A DNA stretch of 64,000 bases from Pseudomonas protegens (lineage in GTDB: Bacteria; Pseudomonadota; Gammaproteobacteria; Pseudomonadales; Pseudomonadaceae), in assembly GCF_013407925.2 (NCBI RefSeq), contig NZ_CP060201.1:5937001-6001000 (forward strand), read 5' to 3'. Below the pieces are notes generated by a model. That model had not been told where the DNA came from. It did not search any database and worked only from the letters and a program-made list of their open reading frames with translations. Shown here piece by piece: positions 39,423 through 48,125 of this stretch (its first letter is position 1; each line of letters opens with the position of its first letter). The translations under genes were made by a program, and so were the position numbers.

Positions 39423-39575
39423 CTACTGGGGTGTTCGACAATTGGCCGTACTGGCCATCAGTGTGCAATTGCCACCGGTAGGTGACCGATCGGAGGCGGC
39501 AGGCTGTCCCGAGCGGAGGCTGCTAAATCGCCAGGCGGAAAACATGTCGTAGCGGTAATAGGTGGCGTAGTTCAT
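39423..39575 (-). CDS. Second leader peptide, Tyr-rich, before DAHP synthase
   Basis: 50 residues, beginning MNYATYYRYDMFSAWRF: four Tyr, two Phe and one Trp among the first 17. The remainder is Ser/Pro/Thr-rich and unlikely to fold. The ATG is preceded by GAGGA (in ACCGAGGATTGCCCC). It starts 64 nt after the attenuator's U-tract and ends 46 nt before the synthase start. No terminator follows, so a role in translational coupling or further ribosome-pausing control is inferred. Confidence 0.65.
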   Translation of the reverse strand: MNYATYYRYDMFSAWRFSSLRSGQPAASDRSPTGGNCTLMASTANCRTPQ

Positions 39576-39638
39576 GGGGCAATCCTCGGTAAGTTCGGTG
39601 TGTTGCGTAAAAGTCGTGGTTAAAAAACGTCGAGCCTG

Positions 39639-39675
39639 AAAAAACAAAACCCCCGGTCGGGAGGCCGACCGGGGG
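39639..39675 (-). terminator. Intrinsic terminator acting as attenuator of DAHP synthase
   Basis: On the minus strand CCCCCGGTCGG-CCTC-CCGACCGGGGG (11 perfect pairs) followed by TTTTGTTTTTT. It sits between the two leader peptides and about 260 nt before the synthase start, so readthrough is needed for expression. Confidence 0.88.
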
Positions 39676-39724
39676 TTGAGATTTCTCTGGTAGGCGACCC
39701 GTTAAAGTGGGCGCCGGTTGGGTA

Positions 39725-39859
39725 TCAGGCGCGCCAGTGGCTAAACCAATACCCAAAATAAAAGTTGACCGGAGCCAGGGTGCCGTTGACCCAGGCCGCC
39801 GCAACCGAACGCAGTGCGCTGGCGGTGTGGCGATGCAGGAAAAGGGTCTGGGACAGCAT
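39725..39859 (-). CDS. First leader peptide, Phe/Tyr/Trp-rich, of DAHP synthase attenuator
   Basis: 44 residues from ATG 39859 with GGAG upstream; ends in VNFYFGYWFSHWRA. Residues 33-42 hold three Phe, two Tyr and two Trp codons. The stop lies about 50 nt before the terminator. The minus-strand segment TTGGGTAT within the aromatic codons (39756-39749) pairs perfectly with ATACCCAA at the stop (39725-39718). The latter segment, extended to CCAACCGG, can instead pair with CCGGTCGG of the terminator stem. That is the 1:2 / 2:3 / 3:4 logic of trp-type attenuation. Confidence 0.8.
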   Translation of the reverse strand: MLSQTLFLHRHTASALRSVAAAWVNGTLAPVNFYFGYWFSHWRA

Positions 39860-39886
39860 GGGGTTTCTCCGTGAAGTGGGGCGAGC

Positions 39887-39913
39887 TTACTAGAGGCCAG
39901 GGCCGCGATTCAA
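39887..39913 (-). promoter_or_regulatory. Possible sigma70 promoter for the DAHP synthase leader
   Basis: Minus strand TTGAAT (39913-39908), 15-bp spacer, TAGTAA (39892-39887). This would start the RNA about 20 nt before leader peptide 1. The spacing is short and the match moderate. Confidence 0.35.
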
Positions 39914-40017
39914 TCAGTAATTTCTATGGACGCTGTTGTCTCGGGCGATGGATTAAGCCCAGCCAGGATTTATGCCACACTCGCCGCTCCCCCTCGTTGC
40001 CCCGCCCAGGAATCTCC

Positions 40018-40773
40018 ATGACCGTGCTGACCCTCGCTGCCGCCCAATCGGTGTCCATTGCTGGTGACTGGCTGGGGAATCTGGCCCGGCATCAGCATCT
40101 GATGCGGCTGGCGGCGCAGCAGGGAGTGCAGGTTCTGGTGTTTCCCGAGCTGTCCCTGACCGGTTATGAGCCACAGTTGGCCGCGCAACTGGCGCTGGCC
40201 CCGGATGCCCCGCAACTGCAGCCGTTGCGGGATCTGGCCCGGGAGCTGCAGCTGACGGCGGTGGTGGGCTTGCCGATTCGCCTGGTCGAGGACGGGCCGG
40301 TGATGATCGGGGCGCTGGTATTGGCCGCCGATGGCTCGTTGGCGCTGTACAGCAAGCAGCATCTGCATGCCGGGGAGGAGCGCTTTTTTGCCCCGGGCAG
40401 CGGCGGGGCGCCGCTGCAACTGGGGGAGGAAAAGCTGGCTCTGGCGGTGTGTGCGGATTTTTGTCAGGCCAGTCATGTGCAGGCCGCGGTGGCTGCCGGT
40501 GCCGGCATCTATGCCGCCGGGGTGCTGATCAGCGAGGGCGGTTATGCCGCCGACAGCGCCTTGTTGCAAGGCTATGCCCGGGACTACGGCATTGTGCTGC
40601 TGATGGCCAATCATGGCGGTCCCAGCGGAGGCTGGGCCTGTGCCGGGCGTAGCGCGATCTGGGGCCGTGACGGCCAGTTGCTGGGCGCCGTGGAGGGGGT
40701 TGGCGAAGCGCTGCTGATTGCCCGCTGCGTTGCCGGGCAATGGCAGGCCCAGGTTTTGCCGGTGGCCGGCTGA
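40018..40773 (+). CDS. Carbon-nitrogen hydrolase (nitrilase superfamily)
   Basis: 251 residues from ATG 40018, AGGA upstream. Catalytic triad visible: Glu in VFPELSLTGYEP, Lys in YSKQHLHAGEERFF, Cys in AVCADFCQASH. Family members hydrolyse amides (omega-amidase, N-carbamoyl compounds). The short VGLPIRLVEDGPV region and compact size suit an amidase rather than a true nitrilase. The TGA stop overlaps the ATG of the GNAT gene, so both are co-translated. Confidence 0.9.
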   Translation: MTVLTLAAAQSVSIAGDWLGNLARHQHLMRLAAQQGVQVLVFPELSLTGYEPQLAAQLALAPDAPQLQPLRDLARELQLTAVVGLPIRLVEDGPVMIGALVLAADGSLALYSKQHLHAGEERFFAPGSGGAPLQLGEEKLALAVCADFCQASHVQAAVAAGAGIYAAGVLISEGGYAADSALLQGYARDYGIVLLMANHGGPSGGWACAGRSAIWGRDGQLLGAVEGVGEALLIARCVAGQWQAQVLPVAG

Positions 40774-41225
40774 TGAATGCACTGCAATTGCGTCCGGCGT
40801 CAGCGGCCGACCTGACCTTCGCCCGGGACCTGACCCGCTCGACCATGCTCGGCTATTACATTCGCAATGACCTGCTGTGGCTCGATGAGGCGTTCGATGT
40901 GGCCTGGGCCGGTCGCGAGAACCTGCTGATCTGCCAGGCAGGCGAGGTGCTGGGCTATGTCAGCCTGAGTCGGGACCTGCGGGCCCTTTATATTCGTGAA
41001 TTGCACGTGCTGCAGGCCTGGCGCGGGCGCGGGGCTGGCGCCTGGACCCTGGCGCGGCTGCTGGAACGGGCGCGCCAGGAGCACCTTGGTCTGTTGCGCC
41101 TGACCGTGTTCAAGGGCAACCCGGCGCAGCGTCTTTATGAACGGATGGGATTGACGGTGGTGGGGGAGGAGGAATGTTTCTGGCGTATGGAGCGTCCAAC
41201 TGTCGCAGGCCCCGGACCTGGGTAG
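40773..41225 (+). CDS. GNAT-family N-acetyltransferase
   Basis: 150 residues from ATG 40773, overlapping the previous stop by one base. Acetyl-CoA loop in LQAWRGRGAGAWTLARLLERA and beta-bulge IRELHVL; the C-terminal KGNPAQRLYERMGLTVVGEEE is typical of GNATs. The coupling to a nitrilase-type amidase is notable, but the acceptor substrate is unknown. Confidence 0.9.
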   Translation: MNALQLRPASAADLTFARDLTRSTMLGYYIRNDLLWLDEAFDVAWAGRENLLICQAGEVLGYVSLSRDLRALYIRELHVLQAWRGRGAGAWTLARLLERARQEHLGLLRLTVFKGNPAQRLYERMGLTVVGEEECFWRMERPTVAGPGPG

Positions 41226-41396
41226 ATGACCCCGGGCGGCCGGGGCCTTGAGCCGCAACGCCGTGTGCTGTGTGGCAGGCGGCGGCGCTTTATCGCTCGC
41301 TGATGAATTTTATATAGCGCTTGTGATTAGGTTTGTACGGCGCTTTTTTGCTAAGGTGTCCGGCAACCTTTAAAGACCAAATCGCGAGGTGTCTGC

Positions 41397-42038
41397 TTGA
41401 TTAGGGTGCTAGTAGTCGATGACCATGATCTCGTTCGTACGGGCATTACACGAATGTTGGCTGACATCGATGGCCTGCAAGTAGTCGGGCAGGCGGAGTC
41501 AGGGGAAGAATCCCTGCTCAAGGCGCGGGAGCTGAAGCCCGATGTCGTCCTGATGGACGTCAAGATGCCCGGGATCGGAGGTCTTGAAGCCACGCGCAAA
41601 CTGCTGCGCAGCCATCCGGACATCAAGGTCGTGGCGGTGACTGTCTGCGAGGAAGACCCGTTTCCGACTCGCTTGCTGCAAGCCGGCGCAGCGGGCTACC
41701 TCACCAAGGGCGCGGGCCTCAACGAAATGGTCCAGGCGATTCGCCTGGTATTTGCCGGTCAGCGTTACATCAGCCCGCAGATTGCCCAGCAACTGGTCTT
41801 CAAATCGTTTCAACCTTCCAGCGACTCGCCGTTCGACGCTCTGTCCGAGCGTGAGATTCAGATTGCGTTGATGATTGTCGGCTGCCAGAAAGTGCAGATC
41901 ATCTCCGACAAGCTGTGTCTGTCGCCGAAAACCGTGAACACCTATCGCTATCGTATTTTCGAGAAGCTCTCGATCAGCAGCGATGTCGAGCTGACGTTGC
42001 TGGCGGTTCGTCATGGCATGGTCGATGCCAGCCTCTGA
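41397..42038 (+). CDS. gacA: Response regulator GacA
   Basis: 213 residues, full length. Receiver domain with phospho-acceptor Asp54 in [12 protein letters not shown] and Lys in YLTKGAG; C-terminal LuxR-type HTH ([14 protein letters not shown], then [20 protein letters not shown]). Partner of sensor GacS; activates small RNAs RsmX/Y/Z and so secondary metabolism and exoproducts. Start is TTG at 41397, with GAGG 8 nt upstream; no in-frame ATG is nearby. The order gacA-uvrC-pgsA is standard in Pseudomonas. gacA is often lost in laboratory culture; here it is intact. Confidence 0.97.
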   Translation: MIRVLVVDDHDLVRTGITRMLADIDGLQVVGQAESGEESLLKARELKPDVVLMDVKMPGIGGLEATRKLLRSHPDIKVVAVTVCEEDPFPTRLLQAGAAGYLTKGAGLNEMVQAIRLVFAGQRYISPQIAQQLVFKSFQPSSDSPFDALSEREIQIALMIVGCQKVQIISDKLCLSPKTVNTYRYRIFEKLSISSDVELTLLAVRHGMVDASL

Positions 42039-42039
42039 A

Positions 42040-43863
42040 ATGACCGACCTGTTTGATCCCAGCGCTTTTCTTTCTACCTGCAGTGGCCGTCCTGGCGTGT
42101 ATCGCATGTTCGACAGCGATGCACGCTTGCTGTACGTCGGTAAAGCCAAGAACCTGAAAAACCGCCTGTCCAGCTACTTCCGCAAGACCGGCCAGGCACC
42201 GAAGACCGCCGCCCTGGTGGCGCGTATCGCCCAGATCGAAACCACCATCACCGCCAACGAGACAGAAGCGCTGTTGCTGGAGCAGACGCTGATCAAGGAA
42301 TGGCGGCCGCCCTACAACATTCTGCTGCGCGACGATAAGTCCTATCCCTATGTGTTCCTTTCGGACGGTGATTTTCCGCGATTCAGCATCCATCGCGGGG
42401 CGAAGAAGCAGAAGGGCAAGTACTTCGGGCCTTACCCCAGCGCCGGCGCCATCCGCGAAAGCCTCAGCCTGTTGCAGAAGACCTTCATGGTTCGCCAGTG
42501 CGAGGACAGCTACTACAAGAACCGCACGCGGCCTTGCCTGCAGTACCAGATCAAGCGTTGCAAGGGGCCTTGTGTCGGCCTCGTGGAGCCTGAAGTGTAT
42601 GCCGAGGATGTGCGCCACTCGGTGATGTTCCTGGAAGGGCGCAGCAATGCCCTGACCGATGAACTCTCCAGCGCCATGGAAGCGGCCGCCGGCACCCTGG
42701 ATTTTGAAAAGGCCGCCGAACTGCGGGACCAGATCTCCCTGCTGCGCCGGGTCCAGGACCAGCAGAGCATGGAAGGCGGCACCGGCGATGTGGATGTGGT
42801 GGCCGCGTTCGTCAACCCGGGCGGCGCCTGTGTGCACCTGATCAGCGTGCGGGGCGGGCGGGTGCTGGGCAGCAAGAACTTCTTCCCCCAGGTGGGTATC
42901 GAGGAAGACGTGGCGCAAGTCATGTCGGCCTTCCTCGGCCAGTATTTTGTCAGCAGCCCGGAGCGCGACCTGCCCTCCGAGCTGATCGTCAACGTGGTGC
43001 ATGAAGACTTCCCGAGTCTGATCGCCGCCATTGATGAATTGCGCGGTCGCGAGCTGACCATCAGTCACCGGGTCCGCGGCACCCGGGCGCGCTGGCAGCA
43101 ACTGGCGGTGACCAATGCCGAACAGGCCCTGAGTGCCCGCCTGGCCAACCGTCAGCATGTCGCGGCGCGATTCGAAGCCCTGGCCGAAGTGCTGAACCTG
43201 GACGAGCCACCGCAGCGCCTGGAGTGCTACGACATCAGTCACTCCAGCGGCGAGGCCACCGTGGCCTCCTGCGTGGTGTTCGGTCCGGAAGGGCCGCTGA
43301 AATCCGATTACCGGCGCTACAACATCGAAGGTGTCACGGCTGGCGATGATTATGCGGCCATGCATCAGGCCCTGACCCGACGCTTCAGCAAGCTCAAGGA
43401 AGGCGAGGGCAAGCTGCCGGACATCCTCCTGGTGGATGGCGGCAAGGGCCAGTTGTCCATGGCCCGTGACGTGCTCAACGAACTGGCGGTGCCGGACCTG
43501 ATCCTCCTTGGCGTCGCCAAGGGCACCACGCGCAAGGCCGGTTTCGAAACCTTGTACCTCAATGATGCGGCCCACGAGTTCACCCTCAAGGGCGATTCCC
43601 CGGCTCTGCATCTGATCCAGCAAATCCGCGATGAGGCTCACCGCTTCGCGATCACCGGTCACCGTGCCCGACGCGGCAAGACCCGACGCACCTCGACCCT
43701 GGAAGGGGTGGCGGGCGTCGGGCCGAAGCGTCGACGTGATCTCCTTAAACATTTTGGTGGATTGCAGGAACTGTCCCGTGCCAGCATCGACGAGATTGCC
43801 AAGGCACCGGGAATCAGTAAAAAGCTCGCAGAGTTGATTTATGCAAACCTGCACAGCGAGTAG
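42040..43863 (+). CDS. uvrC: Excinuclease ABC subunit C
   Basis: Nucleotide excision repair endonuclease making both incisions with UvrB. 607 residues from ATG 42040, one base after the gacA stop. GIY-YIG domain at the N-terminus ([23 protein letters not shown]), UVR domain ([24 protein letters not shown]), RNase H-like domain ([27 protein letters not shown]) and helix-hairpin-helix pair ([19 protein letters not shown]). All are complete. Confidence 0.97.
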   Translation: MTDLFDPSAFLSTCSGRPGVYRMFDSDARLLYVGKAKNLKNRLSSYFRKTGQAPKTAALVARIAQIETTITANETEALLLEQTLIKEWRPPYNILLRDDKSYPYVFLSDGDFPRFSIHRGAKKQKGKYFGPYPSAGAIRESLSLLQKTFMVRQCEDSYYKNRTRPCLQYQIKRCKGPCVGLVEPEVYAEDVRHSVMFLEGRSNALTDELSSAMEAAAGTLDFEKAAELRDQISLLRRVQDQQSMEGGTGDVDVVAAFVNPGGACVHLISVRGGRVLGSKNFFPQVGIEEDVAQVMSAFLGQYFVSSPERDLPSELIVNVVHEDFPSLIAAIDELRGRELTISHRVRGTRARWQQLAVTNAEQALSARLANRQHVAARFEALAEVLNLDEPPQRLECYDISHSSGEATVASCVVFGPEGPLKSDYRRYNIEGVTAGDDYAAMHQALTRRFSKLKEGEGKLPDILLVDGGKGQLSMARDVLNELAVPDLILLGVAKGTTRKAGFETLYLNDAAHEFTLKGDSPALHLIQQIRDEAHRFAITGHRARRGKTRRTSTLEGVAGVGPKRRRDLLKHFGGLQELSRASIDEIAKAPGISKKLAELIYANLHSE

Positions 43864-43895
43864 AATGCCCAATCACCTCGTAGCCAGTTGTGCCG

Positions 43896-44456
43896 ATGAA
43901 TATCCCGAATCTGATCACCGTTCTACGCGTCCTGCTCATCCCGATTTTCATATTGCTGTTCTATTTGCCCTATAGCTGGAGCTACATGGCAGCCAGTTCA
44001 GTGTTTGCCTTCGCGGCCGCCACGGACTGGCTGGACGGGTACCTGGCGCGACGCCTGCAGCAGAGCACGCCGTTTGGCGCGTTCCTCGACCCTGTGGCCG
44101 ACAAGCTGATGGTGGCGGTGGCCCTGGTGCTGCTGGTGCAAGAGCATCACAACCTGTGGCTGACCTTGCCCGCCGCGGTGATCATCGGTCGTGAAATCGT
44201 CATCTCGGCGCTGCGCGAGTGGATGGCCGAGCTCGGCGCCCGCGCGCAGGTGGCGGTATCTAACATGGGCAAATGGAAAACCGCGGCGCAGATGCTGGCG
44301 TTGGTGATTCTCCTGGCCAACCCTTCGGATTTCAGCTTCTGGGTGCTGGTGGGCTACGCCTTGCTGCTGGCGGCGGCGGGCCTGACCTTGTGGTCCATGC
44401 TGCAGTACCTGCGGGCCGCCTGGCCGCACCTGAAAACGGACAACGAGAAAAAATAA
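43896..44456 (+). CDS. pgsA: CDP-diacylglycerol-glycerol-3-phosphate 3-phosphatidyltransferase
   Basis: Makes phosphatidylglycerol-phosphate for membrane anionic lipid. 186 residues from ATG 43896 ([14 protein letters not shown]); a GTG two codons earlier is possible. The CDP-alcohol phosphotransferase motif D-G-x2-A-R-x8-G-x3-D-x3-D is intact as [13 protein letters not shown] and [11 protein letters not shown]. About five membrane helices. The tRNA-Gly promoter begins 19 bp after the stop. Confidence 0.96.
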   Translation: MNIPNLITVLRVLLIPIFILLFYLPYSWSYMAASSVFAFAAATDWLDGYLARRLQQSTPFGAFLDPVADKLMVAVALVLLVQEHHNLWLTLPAAVIIGREIVISALREWMAELGARAQVAVSNMGKWKTAAQMLALVILLANPSDFSFWVLVGYALLLAAAGLTLWSMLQYLRAAWPHLKTDNEKK

Positions 44457-44475
44457 GTTTTTTTGAATCAAAGGC

Positions 44476-44503
44476 TTGACGCGCATTCGGATTTCTATAG
44501 AAT
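44476..44503 (+). promoter_or_regulatory. Sigma70 promoter of tRNA-Gly
   Basis: TTGACG, 16-bp spacer, TAGAAT, ending 18 bp before the tRNA 5' end. A GCGCATTC / GAATGCGC inverted repeat lies inside the spacer and -10 region. Confidence 0.7.
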
Positions 44504-44521
44504 GCGCAACACCAAGACGTT

Positions 44522-44597
<76 letters not shown>

Positions 44598-44636
44598 AAC
44601 ATAGCGCTGTAGAGTTCCACGAATTCTGCAGCGGTC

Positions 44637-44664
44637 GCAAAAAGGACCTTCGGGTCCTTTTTGC
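44637..44664 (+). terminator. Intrinsic terminator after tRNA-Gly
   Basis: GCAAAAAGGACC-TTCG-GGTCCTTTTTGC, a 12-bp stem with a UUCG tetraloop. The A/T ends provide a U-run, in either direction. Confidence 0.9.
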
Positions 44665-44831
44665 GTTTCTGCGGTTTCAACTCGAATCCAGCACCCTCCA
44701 GTGCTTTTAAGTCCAGTATTGAGTCCTTCTAAAAAGGCTTGAATCCGAGCAAGCGCTGAATCGGTTTGTTACTGGAGCGGTGCGAGCATCGCGATCAGCA
44801 TCCGGCCCCTGACTCTGTTCAGGGGCTCACG

Positions 44832-45125
44832 ATGGCACTCTCGGATGAGGTACGTGCGTTGGTTGCCCATGGCGTCAATCCCCTTGAAGACCGTAAGCAA
44901 CGACGACGTGTTGTGCTCGATCTTCGACATCAACCGTCATGATCTGTTGGATGCGCTGGGCAGAATTGAGCGACGTAAGGCGCTGACCACTGCCGAAAAA
45001 TGTCGTACCTGGTTTAGCCAGCTGTTCCGATATGCATTGGTTAAGGTTCAGGGGCTCGAGCAGAACCCAGCCTTGGATCTTGATGTTGTCGCATGGCCGA
45101 AACCGCCTGATGCGAATAATCCATC
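44832..45125 (+). pseudogene. Remnant of P4-type tyrosine integrase
   Basis: Two frames carry adjacent parts of one protein. Frame 1 (from ATG 44832) reads LSDEVRALVAHGVNPLEDRK, as in the N-terminal arm/linker of P4-like integrases. A +1 shift leads to HDLLDALGRIERRKALTTAE then WFSQLFRYALVK and EQNPALDL, the core-binding domain. The catalytic C-terminal domain is missing. Next to tRNA-Gly, it marks an old integrated element that has lost mobility. Confidence 0.75.
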
Positions 45126-45137
45126 CTGGCGTACCTG

Positions 45138-45377
45138 TAGCCCCTGAATGCCAGCCGCCAAGAAGTAGCGGCTCCAGTCGGAGCCATCATCCTCATGCAG
45201 TAGAACCTGATGCATTAGATCTCGTGGCTTGCGCAGGTGCTCCTTGGCATTGAGCAGGCGAGGGCTACCTACCGGGAAATAATGGATGTCGCTCAGTGCG
45301 GCAAAGCGTTGTCCTTCCAGATGTATATCGCCGAAGGAAATGATCAGATCTGCCAGTCTCAATTCCAGCTTCCTTAT
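45138..45377 (-). pseudogene. Remnant of GcvA-like LysR regulator
   Basis: The minus-strand frame reads ADLIISFGDIHLEGQRFAAL, IHYFPVGSPRLLNA and VLLHEDDGSDWSRYFLAAGI, a clear match to the effector domain of GcvA-type LysR proteins (DxAIRFG, P-x2-SP, LLH-x6-W). There is no HTH part and no proper end. It is divergent from the following permease remnant, as the original regulator probably was. Confidence 0.65.
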
Positions 45378-45794
45378 TCGGGTTTGCAGTGGAGCGATGT
45401 TCCGTTCCTGTTCACGGGCATCTACCACACCCTGCTGCTGACCCTGATCACCGTGGTGTTCGGCACACTGTTGGGTGTTCTGATCGGCTGGGCCAGGGAG
45501 AACTCCCGGTTCGCCAAGGCGCTGTTCTGGCCATTGGTGGACGTGGTCAGAAGCAGACCGCTGATCATTCAGTTCATTCTGGTGAACAGCTTCTTTGCCA
45601 TGGCCGGATATCCCATGCCGCCGCTGGCAGTCGGTGCGGTGGTACTGAGTATCTACATGGGCGTGCTGACATCCGAGCAGGTTCGGTCCGGTTTGCAATA
45701 GGTTCGGCCGCAGTTGCGCAAGGCCAGTCGATCTCTGGGCTTGACGTATTGGCAGGAGCTGTTTCATATCTCAGGGCCTTTGGCGTTCAGAACC
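45369..45794 (+). pseudogene. Remnant of amino-acid ABC transporter permease
   Basis: Reads GIYHTLLLTLITVVFGTLLG, VVRSRPLIIQFILVNSFFAM, then a TAG stop at 45699, and in the same frame VRPQLRKASRSLGLTYWQEL and ISGPLAFRT. These are the membrane start, the family RSRPLIIQ segment and the EAA loop of HisM/GltK permeases. The gene is interrupted by the stop and cut off after LAFRT by a deletion reaching into the ATPase gene. Confidence 0.8.
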
Positions 45795-45814
45795 CTTTGC
45801 CGGGTTGGATTGGT

Positions 45815-46147
45815 AGGCGTCCCAGCAATCTGTCGGGTGGTCAGCAGCAACGCCTGGCCATCGCCCGGGCATTGGCCATGGAGCCCAGTTACATGCTGTT
45901 CGACGAAGTCACCTCGGCGCTCGATCCCGAATTGGTGGGCGAGGTGCTGGACACCATTCGCAAGCTCAAGGAAACGGGCATGACGTTGGTCATGGTGACT
46001 CACGACATTGCCTTCGCTCGAGAGTCGGCTGATCGAGTGGCCTTTTTTGACGATGGCAACATCTGTGAAGTCGGGGAGGCCAGGCAGGTGATCAATTATC
46101 CGCAACAAGAGCGAACCCAGCAGTTTTTGCAACGCGCGCTCAACTGA
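45815..46147 (+). pseudogene. Truncated amino-acid ABC transporter ATPase
   Basis: Only the C-terminal half survives: SNLSGGQQQRLAIARALAME (signature), MLFDEVTSALDPELVG (Walker B), VMVTHDIAFARESADRVAFF (H-loop) and a normal C-terminus. Walker A and the N-terminal domain are missing, so it cannot hydrolyse ATP. It was probably an importer for the substrate of the adjacent aconitase-X enzyme. Confidence 0.82.
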
Positions 46148-46186
46148 GTAGCCGTTTCCAGGTTTATTTTTTGAGGGTCAGATGAG

Positions 46187-47914
46187 ATGAGCGGTTCGCG
46201 TCTGCAGGCAAAGTCGTTGGTGCATGGGGTTGCCCAGGGAGAGGTGCTGTTTTCCAGCGTTCCCCTGAGCCTGTGGGGAGGGGTCGATCCTTACACCAGT
46301 GAGGTGATTGATCGGCACCATCCGCTGTCTGGTGAGCATCTTGCCGGCAAGGTGCTGGTGATTCCCTGCGGGCGTGGTTCGTGTTCCGGCAGCGCGGTGA
46401 TCATGGAGCTGTTGTTGAACGGCAAGGCGCCAGCGGCCTTGGTGTTTGCCGAAGACGAAGAAATTCTCACCTTGGGGGCCCTGGTCGCCCAGGAAATCTT
46501 CCAGGTGTCGATTCCTGTCGTAAGCGTCGCAGAGGAGGGCTTTGGGCGGTTTGCCAATGCCCGGACGGTGCGAATAACAGGCACGTTGGTGGAGATTGAT
46601 GGAGGCGGCGATGAGCAGCCCGTCGACGCCTCGCTGGCGGCGGTCGGGGTTGTGCAGCTCTCTGCCAGTGATCGGGCGATGCTCGATGGCCAGTCCGGCA
46701 AGGCCTGCCAAGTGGCCATGCAGATCATCCTGCAAATGGCCAGGATTCAAGGCGCGAGTGAACTCATCGACGTGACCCAGGCGCATATCGATGGCTGCAT
46801 CTACACCGGTCCAGCCAGCCTGCGTTTTGCCCGGCAGCTGTGTGAATGGGGCGCCAGGGTCGTGGTGCCCACCAGCCTCAACTCGGTATCGGTGGACCAG
46901 CGACGCTGGCGCAGCCAGGGCGTCAGGTCCGAACTGGGCGAGCCGGCCAGTGCGTTGGCGGACGCCTACGTCAACATGGGTTGTCGACCGACCTTCACCT
47001 GTGCGCCGTACTTGCTCGACACCGCGCCGAGCTTGGGCGAGCAGATTGTCTGGGCTGAATCCAATGCCGTGGTTTACGCCAACAGCGTATTGGGTGCCCG
47101 CACCATGAAGTATCCGGACTACCTGGATATCTGCATTGCACTGACCGGGCGCGCGCCCTTGAGCGGCTGCCATATCGACAAGAATCGCCAGGCGGCGGTG
47201 GTGATCGAGGTGCCGCAGCTGGCGGATTTCGACGAGTCGCTGTATCCGCTGCTCGGCTACCATGTGGGCCTGATCGCGGGGCAGCGCATACCACTGGTGA
47301 TGGGGTTGGACGGACACAGTGTCACGGCGGACGATCTGAAAGGCTTCGGTGCGGCCTTTGCAACCACCTCTGCGGCGCCAATGTTCCACATTGCCGGGGT
47401 CACCCCGGAAGCGCAGTCCCTGGCGGCACTCGAAGGGCTTGCCAGGCCCTTGGAAGTCGTCAAGATCCGCCTCGAGGACCTGTACCGCAGTTGGCAGGAG
47501 CTGAACACGGCCGATGATCGACAGGTGGATATCATCTCCCTGGGCAATCCGCATTTTTCTCTCGACGAATTCAAGCGCCTGGCACAACTGTGCGCGGGCC
47601 AGCGCAAGCACCCGCAGGTTTCGATCATGGTCACCAGCGGCAGGACGGTATTCGAGCAGGCCGAGGCGGCGGGAGCGATCGATGTCCTGACAGCCTTCGG
47701 CGTGGAGTTCATCACTGACACTTGCTGGTGCATGATCGAAAAGCCGCTGCTCAAACCCAACGCCCGTTCACTGATGACCAACTCCGGCAAGTACGCGCAT
47801 TACGGTCCGGGAATTTCCGGCTTGGGCATTCACTATGCCGGGCTGGCGACCTGTGCCGAGACCGCACGTACCGGCCTGGCGCCAGCGGCAGCTCCCGCCT
47901 GGATTCGTCCGTAA
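46187..47914 (+). CDS. Aconitase X, probable cis-3-hydroxy-L-proline dehydratase
   Basis: 575 residues. The small AcnX domain is fused at the N-terminus (about 1-140; CGRGSCSGSAVIMELLLNGK, FAEDEEILTLGALVA), followed by the large domain (IQGASELIDVTQAHIDGCIY, TSLNSVSVDQRRW, MGCRPTFTCAPYLLD, WAESNAVVYANSVLGARTMK). Type-I AcnX enzymes dehydrate cis-3-hydroxy-L-proline to a pyrroline, using an iron centre held by Cys. The decayed amino-acid importer and LysR gene just upstream fit such a catabolic locus. The enzyme gene itself is intact; expression without its regulator is uncertain. Confidence 0.87.
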   Translation: MSGSRLQAKSLVHGVAQGEVLFSSVPLSLWGGVDPYTSEVIDRHHPLSGEHLAGKVLVIPCGRGSCSGSAVIMELLLNGKAPAALVFAEDEEILTLGALVAQEIFQVSIPVVSVAEEGFGRFANARTVRITGTLVEIDGGGDEQPVDASLAAVGVVQLSASDRAMLDGQSGKACQVAMQIILQMARIQGASELIDVTQAHIDGCIYTGPASLRFARQLCEWGARVVVPTSLNSVSVDQRRWRSQGVRSELGEPASALADAYVNMGCRPTFTCAPYLLDTAPSLGEQIVWAESNAVVYANSVLGARTMKYPDYLDICIALTGRAPLSGCHIDKNRQAAVVIEVPQLADFDESLYPLLGYHVGLIAGQRIPLVMGLDGHSVTADDLKGFGAAFATTSAAPMFHIAGVTPEAQSLAALEGLARPLEVVKIRLEDLYRSWQELNTADDRQVDIISLGNPHFSLDEFKRLAQLCAGQRKHPQVSIMVTSGRTVFEQAEAAGAIDVLTAFGVEFITDTCWCMIEKPLLKPNARSLMTNSGKYAHYGPGISGLGIHYAGLATCAETARTGLAPAAAPAWIRP

Positions 47915-48125
47915 CCTGATGCCGCCCGTGGCCGTATTCGTGGGAATCCGGCCATCGTCACGCAGGCCCGATCGCCTGGGCGCAGCGACCCAGAGGGTTG
48001 TGCTGCGCCAGGATGATCGTATCGTTTCATGTTCCGCTCAGCCGCGAGTGCCTAAGCTAGGGTCATAGGTCTTTCCCGTGTTTACTGAACAGTATTCGTC
48101 GCTGCAGAGCCGAGGGGGGTGTCTC

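Noticed and set aside
39523..39804. 93-codon minus-strand frame spanning the DAHP synthase attenuator
   Set aside because: It reads through the terminator stem in a frame different from both aromatic-rich peptides and lacks a good start. The shorter leader peptides explain the sequence better.
45237..46147. Permease and ATPase remnants as one functional fusion transporter gene
   Set aside because: The permease has an internal TAG and a frame change before the ATPase part, and the ATPase lacks Walker A. This is deletion and decay, not a working fusion.
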